From: DASWRT01 sp036403035
GTDB lineage: Bacteria > Pseudomonadota > Alphaproteobacteria > ATCC43930 > CGMCC-115725
Direction of reading: 5' to 3'
Length of the DNA: 5,510 bases
NCBI GenBank assembly: GCA_036403035.1
Contig: DASWRT010000146.1
Coordinates: 1 to 5,510 of the forward strand
Both the position numbers and the translations under genes were made by a program. Within the stretch, counting starts at the first letter, position 1, and each line of letters starts with the position of its first letter. The notes below the pieces were generated by a model. The model was not told where the DNA came from. It was given only the letters and a program-made list of their open reading frames with translations, and ran no database searches. Below are positions 1 through 5,067 of the stretch, piece after piece.

Positions 1-1352
1 TCCTCGGTCGCCTTTCCGGTCTGTCCGGCGAGCGACTTGACCTCGCTGGCGACGACGGCGAAGCCCTTGCCGGCCTCGCCGGCCCTGGCCGCCTCGATCG
101 TCGCGTTGAGCGCCAGCAGGTTGGTCTGGCTGGCGATCTCGGTGATCAGCGCGACCACGTCGCCGATCTTCTGCGCCGCCGCCGCGAGACCCTGAACCGT
201 GCCGTCGGTCCGCCGCGTCCGCTCGACCGCGCGCTGCGACGCCTCGGTCGCCCGGGCGACCTGCCGCGTGATCTCGCGGATCGAGCCGGACAGCTCCTCG
301 GAGGCGGCGGCGACCGTCTGCACGTTGGCTGCGGCCTGCCCGGAGGCGGCAGCAACGGCGCCCGCCTGCTCGTCGGTCCGGCCGGCGGTCGCCGACAGGT
401 CGGCCGACGCCGCCGACATCGCATCCGCTGCTTCGCCGAGCGTCCGCAGCGTCCCGCGCACCGACTCCTCGAAGCGCGCGATGTGCCCGTCGACCGCCTG
501 CTGCCGCAGTTCCTTGCGCTGCTGCTCGGCCTGCTGCTCGGCGGCCAGCGTCCGCGCCGTCGCCGCATTCTCCTTGAACACGGCGAGGGCGCGCGCCAGC
601 GCTCCGACCTCGTCGCGGCGTCCGGTCCCGGTGACCTCGATCTCCAGATCGCCCTGCGCAAGCCGCTCCATCAGGGCGGTCATCCCGGTGAGCGGGCGCG
701 CGACCTGCCGGACGGCGATCCAGCCGAGAACCGCGAAGGCGGCGAGAAGACCGCTCAGCGATCCGGCCCACATCAGCCGGCGCGTCGACGTCGCCGCTGC
801 GACCTCCGCCTCGGAGGCGGCCAGCATCCCGGCGCGATTGACCTCGATCAGCTTGGTCGCGGCGGCAATCGCGTCCTTACGGTACTTCGCGGCCTCGGTG
901 CTCGACAGGACGAAAGCTTCCGCCTTCTTGCCGTCGACAGCCAGATCGAAGACGCGGTCGCTCACGGCGGCGCGTCCGCGGACGGCCTTCTGGAACGCCT
1001 CGATCAGCGCGCGCTGCTCGGCGGAGTCGGTGATCGCGGCGAGCTTGTCGAGCGTCGCGAGCGTCTTGCCGGTCTGGTCCTTGTAGGTCGCGATATGCGG
1101 CCGGGCCTTCTCCGCATCTTCGGCGAGAATGACGTTCTTCTCGCTGACCGCCGCGCTGTTGAAGACGCTCTCGGCACGCAGCGCCAGCTCCAGGCGGGCC
1201 GCGTCGCGATCGACGATTCGCGACATGCGGGCGGCCAGCCCGTCGAGCGAGGCCGACGCGTAGAAGAGGATCGTCAGCGAGACCACGGCGATCAGGGCTG
1301 CAGGGACCGCGATCTTGTAGAGCAGCTTCAGGTTACCGAAAAAGACCCGCAT
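1..1352 (-). CDS. Methyl-accepting chemotaxis protein, C-terminus cut by window edge
   Basis: An inner-membrane chemoreceptor that senses a ligand outside the membrane and controls the CheA kinase through CheW. The frame stays open from the ATG at 1352 to the left edge (450 codons). Seen: a first membrane helix at about residues 11-31; a helical periplasmic part at 33-192, compatible with a four-helix-bundle (4HB_MCP) sensor; a second helix at about 193-212; a HAMP domain at about 213-265 ending in ALARALAVFKEN; then a long coiled coil. The signalling tip is canonical, with EIASQTNLLALNATIEAARA around residue 409 followed by GKGFAVVASEVKSLA. The rest of the coiled coil and any CheR/CheB-docking tail are off the window. 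The start is supported by AGGAG (1361-1365) 8 nt upstream. It lies 140 bp downstream of the transporter gene on the same strand. Ligand unknown. The family call is very secure. Confidence 0.97.
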   Translation of the reverse strand, partial: MRVFFGNLKLLYKIAVPAALIAVVSLTILFYASASLDGLAARMSRIVDRDAARLELALRAESVFNSAAVSEKNVILAEDAEKARPHIATYKDQTGKTLATLDKLAAITDSAEQRALIEAFQKAVRGRAAVSDRVFDLAVDGKKAEAFVLSSTEAAKYRKDAIAAATKLIEVNRAGMLAASEAEVAAATSTRRLMWAGSLSGLLAAFAVLGWIAVRQVARPLTGMTALMERLAQGDLEIEVTGTGRRDEVGALARALAVFKENAATARTLAAEQQAEQQRKELRQQAVDGHIARFEESVRGTLRTLGEAADAMSAASADLSATAGRTDEQAGAVAAASGQAAANVQTVAAASEELSGSIREITRQVARATEASQRAVERTRRTDGTVQGLAAAAQKIGDVVALITEIASQTNLLALNATIEAARAGEAGKGFAVVASEVKSLAGQTGKATE

Positions 1353-1492
1353 CTTTCAGTCTCCTGTGCCGGGCCGCGGCGATGCCGCCGCTACGACGGC
1401 GGCGGTTGTCGCATAAGTTGCAAAGGGCTACCAGTATCGCGCTCGGGATGAAAATTCCGTTACACGCGAGGTGTCTCAAATCGCACTTTCTG
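1353..1492 (-). promoter_or_regulatory. Leader/promoter region of the chemoreceptor gene
   Basis: This 140-bp gap is locally richer in A+T (about 1405-1490) than its surroundings, as expected for a promoter upstream of the chemoreceptor gene. On the minus strand a TTGAGA hexamer followed after 17 nt by AATTTT is the best sigma-70-like pair I can see, and it is weak (3 of 6 at the -10). I find no convincing flagellar sigma-28 site and no hairpin plus T-run terminator for the upstream transporter gene, so read-through into the chemoreceptor gene cannot be excluded. Confidence 0.35.
1384..1403. repeat. Short G+C-only inverted repeat in the chemoreceptor leader
   Basis: GCCGCCG (1384-1390), a 6-nt loop, then CGGCGGC (1397-1403): a perfect 7-bp stem ending 31 nt upstream of the chemoreceptor start codon. 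No T-run follows on either strand, so it is not a standard intrinsic terminator. In DNA this rich in G+C such a stem may be chance. Confidence 0.4.
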
Positions 1493-2563
1493 CTACTGCG
1501 TCCGATCGGGAGCCGTAGGAGCGGAGGCGGTAGCGGGGGCGGCGGTGCCGCCGTCGCCGCGGCTGCGCCGGGTCGCCAGCACGATCCCGGCGAGGATCAG
1601 CGCGATCCCGGCCGCATGGAACGGCTCGAACCGCTCGCCCAGGAACAGCACCGCCATGATGCTGCCGAACACCGGCATCAGGTGGATGAACAGGCCGGCG
1701 CGGTTGGCGCCGACCAGCTCGACGCCGCGGTTGAAGCAGAAATAGGCGAGGATCGACGGGAAGACCGCGACGTAGCCGATGGCGAGCAGCGACGGCGGGT
1801 CGAGCCGGATCGGCCGTCCGGACAGGCTTTCCCAAAGATAGAACGGCAGGATCATCAGGCTGCCGGGCAGGAACGTCGCGACCAGCAGGCTCAGCGGATG
1901 CACCGCCGGACGGCGGCGGAGCAGCACCGAATAGGCGGAGTAGCTGGCGACGGCGAGGGCGATCCAGAGGTCGCCGCGGTTCAGCGCCAAGCCGGCCAGC
2001 GCCGCCGGATTGCCGCGCGCTACGATCGCGACCGCGCCGGAGAGCGACAGCGCGACGCCGAGCGCCTGAAGGATCGTCACTCCGTCGTGGAACACCACAA
2101 ACCCGAGGGCGACGATCATCACCGGCATCGTCGACTGCATCAGCACGGCGTTGAGCGCGCTCGTCGTCTGCAACCCGATATAGACCAGGGTGTTGAACAC
2201 CGCGACGCCGAGCGCCGACAGCACGAGCACGATCGGCCACGACGCCGCCAGCACCGCCCGGTCGCGGCGCAGATGGCTCCAGGCCGGGCCGAGCAGAATC
2301 AGCGTCGCGCCGGCCCAGCGCCAGAAGGCGAGGCCGACCGGCGGCACACTCCCATGCACCGCCCGCCCGAGCACGAAGTTGCCCGACCAGAACAGCGCCG
2401 TCAGCGTCAGCAGCAGGTACGGGCGGTCGAACAGGCTGGAGGCGACGCCGCCGGTCGAAGCGGCGCTGCTGCTGCTGGTCGGAGAACGTGGCGGCACGGC
2501 GGTCCGGAGCGGCGATGGGCGAAAGGCGGGAGCGACCGTAGCCGCTGCGCCGCCTCCCGCCAA
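1493..2563 (-). CDS. DMT-superfamily transporter, EamA/RhaT type
   Basis: A ten-helix inner-membrane carrier of the drug/metabolite transporter superfamily, whose members move small metabolites such as amino acids or sugars. Seen: two EamA repeats, at about residues 49-183 and 199-331. The first helix has ALFWSGNFVLGRAV, and the second repeat ends in the typical FLGERFEPFHAAGIALILAG. The substrate cannot be read from the sequence. The chosen start is a TTG only 4 nt after the pyruvate kinase stop, with GAGGGG 7 nt upstream; this implies translational coupling. It gives 356 aa, longer than the usual roughly 300, because of an Ala/Pro/Ser-rich stretch of about 45 residues before the first helix. 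An in-frame GTG at 2495-2497 (334 aa) is the alternative but has a poorer ribosome binding site. The C-terminus (332-356) is an Ala/Thr/Pro-rich tail. Family secure, start moderate. Confidence 0.93.
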   Translation of the reverse strand: MAGGGAAATVAPAFRPSPLRTAVPPRSPTSSSSAASTGGVASSLFDRPYLLLTLTALFWSGNFVLGRAVHGSVPPVGLAFWRWAGATLILLGPAWSHLRRDRAVLAASWPIVLVLSALGVAVFNTLVYIGLQTTSALNAVLMQSTMPVMIVALGFVVFHDGVTILQALGVALSLSGAVAIVARGNPAALAGLALNRGDLWIALAVASYSAYSVLLRRRPAVHPLSLLVATFLPGSLMILPFYLWESLSGRPIRLDPPSLLAIGYVAVFPSILAYFCFNRGVELVGANRAGLFIHLMPVFGSIMAVLFLGERFEPFHAAGIALILAGIVLATRRSRGDGGTAAPATASAPTAPDRTQ

Positions 2564-2567
2564 CTGC

Positions 2568-4061
2568 TCACCCCTCGCCGCCGTCGTCGACCCAGGCGAC
2601 GCGCATCACGTTGGTCGTGCCCGGCGCGCCCAGCGGCACGGCGGCGGTGATCACCATCGGGTCGCCGTTGCGGGCGAAGTCGTGGGCGACGGCGATCTCG
2701 CTGGCGGCGCGCACCACGTCGGGGATCGAGCCGAACTCCGGCGTGTGCACCGGGCGCACGCCGTAGGCGAGCGTCAGCCGGCGTGCCGTCGCGAGGCTCG
2801 GCGTCAGGCCGACGATCGGCATCTCCGGCCGCTCGCGCGCGGCGCGCAGGCTGGTGACGCCCGACACGGTATAGGTCGCGATGCAGGCGGCGCCGATCGC
2901 ATAGGCGGTGCGGCGGGCCGAGGCGATCACCGCGTCGGCCGGCGTGTCCTCGACCGCGGGCGGCGGCGCCTGCGCGTCGATCAGGCTGCGGTAGGCCGGG
3001 TCCTCCTCGACCGCGCGGGCGATCCGGTCCATCGTCGCCGCCGCCGCAGCGGCGAACGCGCCGGTCGCCGTCTCGGCCGACAGCATCAGCGCGTCGGCGC
3101 CGTCATAGATCGCGGTCGCGACGTCGGACGCCTCGGCGCGCGTCGGCACCGGCGCCGACGTCATCGATTCGAGCATCTGCGTCGTGATCGCGACCGGCTT
3201 CCCGGCGGCGCGCGCCTCGCGGATGATCCGCTTTTGGAGGATCGGCAGTCGTTCCGCGGGCATCTCGACGCCGAGATCGCCGCGCGCGATCATGACCGCG
3301 TCGGCGAACCGCACCAGTTCGGCAAGGTGGTCGATCGCCGACGGCGTCTCGATCTTGACGATCACGCCGGCCCGGCCGCCGATCAGGCGGCGGGCCTCGA
3401 TCACGTCCTGCGGCCGCTGCACGAAGGGGAGGCCGATCCAGTCGACGCCGGCATCGAGCACGGCGCGCAGGTCGGCATGGTCCTTCCCGGTGAGCGCCGT
3501 GACCGGCATCAGCACGTCGGGGACGTTGATCCCCTTGAGATCGGACAGCCGGGTTCCGGCGACGACGCGGACGACGAGATGGCCGGCCTCGCGCTCGATC
3601 ACGGTGAGCCGCACCCTGCCGTCGTCGAGCAGCAGGTCGGTGCCGGGCTGCAGCGCCGCGATCACATCGGGGTGGGGCAGGCAGACGCGGCGCTCGTCGC
3701 CGGGCGCCCGATCGGAATCGAGCCGCAGCGTCATGCCGGGCGAGAGCGCGATGCCGCCGTTGCGGAAGGCGCCGATGCGCGGCTTCGGTCCTTGCAGGTC
3801 GGCGATGATGCCGATCGGCTCGCCGACCTCGCGCTCGATGCTGCGCACCATCGCAATGCGCTCGGCATGATCGTCAGCCGCGCCGAAGCCGAGATTGAGC
3901 CGGAACAGGTCGACGCCGGCCCGATGAAGGTCGCGGACTCGCGCGAGCGTCTCGCTCGCCGGGCCCAGCGTCGCGATGATCTTGGTCTGGCGGCGGCTCC
4001 GCCGCGCGCCGCCGATTCCGCCGCCCTCGGTCCGTCCCGGCGTGTCCGATGCTGCTGCCAT
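2568..4061 (-). CDS. pyk: Pyruvate kinase, probably potassium-independent type
   Basis: Cytoplasmic enzyme transferring phosphate from phosphoenolpyruvate to ADP, giving pyruvate and ATP; 497 aa against a usual 470-480. Seen: TKIIATLGPAS at residues 26-36; a B domain at about 97-175; VKIE at 235-238 with the catalytic Lys236 and metal ligand Glu238; ARGDLGVEMP at 259-268 with metal ligand Asp262; TTQMLESM at 293-300; PTRAEASDVA at 306-315; MLSAET at 326-331; then a full C-terminal domain ending in a PLGAPGTTN motif. ADLQGPKPRIG (87-97) carries Leu, Gln, Lys and Ile at the positions known to mark potassium-independent enzymes (muscle residues 113, 114, 117, 120). Odd: the usual RxNFSHG loop reads RLNLGFG (54-60), losing a Ser that ligates potassium in the muscle enzyme. 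The start at 4061 has AGGGAGGAG just upstream; upstream codons to 4190 would run through an operator and are not coding. First gene of an operon with the transporter, divergent from the GntR gene. A pathway-dedicated copy is likely but inferred. Confidence 0.95.
   Translation of the reverse strand: MAAASDTPGRTEGGGIGGARRSRRQTKIIATLGPASETLARVRDLHRAGVDLFRLNLGFGAADDHAERIAMVRSIEREVGEPIGIIADLQGPKPRIGAFRNGGIALSPGMTLRLDSDRAPGDERRVCLPHPDVIAALQPGTDLLLDDGRVRLTVIEREAGHLVVRVVAGTRLSDLKGINVPDVLMPVTALTGKDHADLRAVLDAGVDWIGLPFVQRPQDVIEARRLIGGRAGVIVKIETPSAIDHLAELVRFADAVMIARGDLGVEMPAERLPILQKRIIREARAAGKPVAITTQMLESMTSAPVPTRAEASDVATAIYDGADALMLSAETATGAFAAAAAATMDRIARAVEEDPAYRSLIDAQAPPPAVEDTPADAVIASARRTAYAIGAACIATYTVSGVTSLRAARERPEMPIVGLTPSLATARRLTLAYGVRPVHTPEFGSIPDVVRAASEIAVAHDFARNGDPMVITAAVPLGAPGTTNVMRVAWVDDGGEG
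2571..2576 (-). promoter_or_regulatory. Ribosome binding site for the transporter, inside the end of the kinase gene
   Basis: GAGGGG on the minus strand, 7 nt before the TTG at 2563. It forms the last two sense codons of the pyruvate kinase gene (GAG GGG, then TGA). Terminating ribosomes could therefore re-initiate on the transporter. It is the main reason for preferring TTG over the later GTG. Confidence 0.5.
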
Positions 4062-4065
4062 GGCG

Positions 4066-4074
4066 CTCCTCCCT
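4066..4074 (-). promoter_or_regulatory. Strong ribosome binding site fixing the pyruvate kinase start
   Basis: AGGGAGGAG on the minus strand, with its GGAGG core 6 nt from the ATG at 4061. This is the best Shine-Dalgarno match in the window. It decides the start against the in-frame upstream ATG at 4190, which would add 43 residues unlike any pyruvate kinase. Confidence 0.85.
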
Positions 4075-4104
4075 CGTGCGATGCCGAGACGGCGGCGGGC
4101 GAAT

Positions 4105-4110
4105 ATTATC
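4105..4110 (-). promoter_or_regulatory. Candidate -10 element for the pyruvate kinase operon
   Basis: GATAAT on the minus strand, in a short A+T-rich island about 45 nt upstream of the pyruvate kinase ATG. The hexamer 17 nt further upstream is GGGCGC, so there is no recognisable -35. The first palindrome is centred about 45 nt upstream of this element. A promoter lacking a -35, with a regulator site just upstream, could be activator-dependent; that is inference. Confidence 0.3.
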
Positions 4111-4142
4111 GATGATTCTTTTCCGGTGCGCCCGCCGGCGAT

Positions 4143-4163
4143 TTTGGTATACCATATACCAAA
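4143..4163. promoter_or_regulatory. Operator-like palindrome 1 (probable GntR/FadR-type site)
   Basis: TTTGGTATA (4143-4151), spacer CCA, TATACCAAA (4155-4163): perfect 9-bp arms around 3 nt. It also contains the nested palindrome TGGTATACCA (4145-4154). GGTATACC-like cores are typical of FadR-subfamily GntR operators, and a gene for such a regulator starts 131 bp away. The core 4145-4160 matches palindrome 2 in 15 of 16 positions. It lies 82 bp upstream of the pyruvate kinase start codon. Confidence 0.8.
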
Positions 4164-4197
4164 TGCCGGCGAAAGGAGATGCTGCCGCACTTTGCAG

Positions 4198-4225
4198 TTG
4201 CTGGCTTGGGTATCTGGTATATCAT
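4198..4225 (+). promoter_or_regulatory. Candidate promoter of the GntR regulator gene
   Basis: TTGCTG (4198-4203), a 16-nt spacer and TATCAT (4220-4225; 5 of 6 to the sigma-70 -10). The -10 lies inside palindrome 2, so a regulator bound there should block RNA polymerase. This fits autorepression. The -35 is weak (3 of 6) and TTGCAG at 4192 is an alternative, so the exact element is uncertain. Confidence 0.4.
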
Positions 4226-4230
4226 ATACC
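4215..4230. promoter_or_regulatory. Operator-like palindrome 2 (probable GntR/FadR-type site)
   Basis: GGTATA (4216-4221), spacer TCA, TATACC (4225-4230). The 16 bases TGGTATATCATATACC differ from palindrome 1 only by T for C at one position, and the copies are exactly 70 bp apart in the same orientation. It ends 63 bp before the regulator start codon and overlaps the best -10 candidate there. A further GGTAT half-like element occurs just upstream at 4209-4213. Probable self-regulation site; the binding protein is inferred from location and motif style. Confidence 0.78.
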
Positions 4231-4240
4231 TAGTGCCACC

Positions 4241-4260
4241 CGGCAGGATCGTTCCTGCCG
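4241..4260. repeat. 8-bp inverted repeat in the GntR 5' leader
   Basis: CGGCAGGA (4241-4248), loop TCGT, TCCTGCCG (4253-4260): a perfect 8-bp stem with a tetranucleotide loop, ending 33 nt before the regulator start codon. If the promoter overlaps palindrome 2, this hairpin lies in the 5' untranslated leader. No T-run follows, so it is not a simple terminator. It could be a structural element, a second protein site, or chance. Confidence 0.5.
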
Positions 4261-4293
4261 CGCGGCGCTGGCACTTGGGAGGATCGGACGCGC

Positions 4294-5004
4294 ATGGCGG
4301 CCAACGGGCAACCCGCATCGACGCTCGCAGTACGTCCGATCGACACGGGGTCGAGCTTCCGGACGCTGGCTTATGCGCGTCTGAGGGAAGCCATCGCGGC
4401 GGCGGACATCTACGGACGGCCGGACGAGATCCGGCTCGACGAGCGGCAGCTCGCGGCGGCGCTCGGCGTCAGCCGCACGCCGATCCGCGAGGCGATGACG
4501 CTGCTGGAGCAGGAGGGCTTCCTGCGCACGCTGCCGCGCCGCGGCGTCTTCATCGTGCGCAAGACCAAGCGCGAGATCGTTGAGATGATCCAGGTCTGGG
4601 CGGCGCTGGAAAGCATGGCCGCCCGGCTCGCCTGCGCGTACGCCGCCGACGCCGAGATCGCCTCGCTGCATACGGTGATGGACGAGTTCGCCGCCGAGGC
4701 GGGCAGCGCGCAGGAGCACCTGGACGAGTACTCCGACGCCAACATCGCCTTCCATCAGGCGATCCTGCGCATGGGCGGCTCGGCGCTGATCGAGCAGATG
4801 ACCGAGAACCTGTTCGTGCATGTCCGCGCGATCCGCCGCGCGACGATCGCCCAGCGCGACCGCGCGAGCCGCTCGGTCGAGGATCACATGGACATCATCC
4901 GGGCGCTGGAGAGGCGCGACGCCGCGACGGCGGAGCGCCACGTCCGCGACCACACGCTCGGCCTCGCCGATCACGTCGAGCGCTATTGCGACTTCCTGGA
5001 GTGA
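4294..5004 (+). CDS. GntR-family transcriptional regulator, FadR subfamily (FCD domain)
   Basis: A 236-aa DNA-binding regulator that probably responds to a small carboxylate or its CoA ester. Seen: a winged helix-turn-helix at about residues 22-90, with the signature LDERQLAAALGVSRTPIREA followed by LLEQEGFLRTLPRRGVFIV; then an all-helical FCD effector domain at about 94-225. The FCD metal-ligand histidines are recognisable as His154 (NIAFH), His198 (EDHMDII) and His220. Asn150 occupies the place where many members have Asp. GGGAGG (4277-4282) lies 11 nt upstream of the ATG, slightly long but the best site present. The gene is divergent from pyruvate kinase, and the CoA-transferase gene follows after 63 bp on the same strand, so both probably share a transcript. 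Two palindromes upstream are its likely operators. Whether it represses or activates, and its effector, cannot be read; oxalate, oxalyl-CoA or glyoxylate are guesses from context. Confidence 0.95.
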   Translation: MAANGQPASTLAVRPIDTGSSFRTLAYARLREAIAAADIYGRPDEIRLDERQLAAALGVSRTPIREAMTLLEQEGFLRTLPRRGVFIVRKTKREIVEMIQVWAALESMAARLACAYAADAEIASLHTVMDEFAAEAGSAQEHLDEYSDANIAFHQAILRMGGSALIEQMTENLFVHVRAIRRATIAQRDRASRSVEDHMDIIRALERRDAATAERHVRDHTLGLADHVERYCDFLE

Positions 5005-5007
5005 ACG

Positions 5008-5022
5008 GGACGGGCACCGTCC
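5008..5022. repeat. Short inverted repeat just after the GntR stop codon
   Basis: GGACGG (5008-5013), loop GCA, CCGTCC (5017-5022), starting 4 nt after the stop codon. A 6-bp G+C-rich stem with no T-run. It might weaken read-through from the regulator into the CoA-transferase gene or protect an mRNA end, but chance is a fair alternative. Confidence 0.35.
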
Positions 5023-5056
5023 GACCGGAACGGCGTAAACAAACAATCATACGATG

Positions 5057-5061
5057 AGGAG
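5057..5061 (+). promoter_or_regulatory. Ribosome binding site that decides the frc start
   Basis: AGGAG, 6 nt before the ATG at 5068. The in-frame ATG at 5062 directly abuts this site and has no usable spacing, and the ATG at 5054 runs into a stop within six codons. Starting at 5068 gives MKALEGVKILDF, which matches the N-terminal length of known Frc proteins. Confidence 0.75.
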
Positions 5062-5067
5062 ATGCGG

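Noticed and set aside
1384..1403. Intrinsic terminator after the transporter gene
   Set aside because: The stem is good but no T-run follows on either strand, and it lies about 90 bp past the stop codon, close to the chemoreceptor start.
199..1451. Long plus-strand open frames (199-1086, 483-1451) opposite the chemoreceptor gene
   Set aside because: The minus strand encodes an unmistakable chemoreceptor through this stretch. The plus-strand translations are Ala/Arg/Ser-rich with no domain, as expected antisense to G+C-rich genes.
1415..1475. Sigma-28 (flagellar) promoter for the chemoreceptor gene
   Set aside because: Minus-strand TAAC and GCGATAC fragments resemble the consensus, but the spacing and the -10 core do not fit.
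1382..4115. Long plus-strand open frames (1382-2650, 2190-4115) opposite the transporter and pyruvate kinase genes
   Set aside because: Their translations are Arg/His/Asp/Gln-rich without any recognisable motif, and they lie antisense to two clear gene families. They are by-products of codon bias.
4062..4190. N-terminal extension of pyruvate kinase from an upstream ATG at 4190
   Set aside because: It would run through palindrome 1 and the candidate -10, adds 43 residues unlike the family, and ignores the strong ribosome binding site for 4061.
4179..4583. Possible leader or overlapping gene starting at 4179 with AGGAG directly before the ATG
   Set aside because: The Shine-Dalgarno site abuts the ATG with no spacing, the frame runs through palindrome 2, and it overlaps the clear GntR coding frame with an Arg/Ala/Gly-rich product.
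4222..5046. 274-codon minus-strand frame opposite the GntR gene
   Set aside because: It is antisense to a complete, well-conserved GntR regulator and shows no domain of its own.
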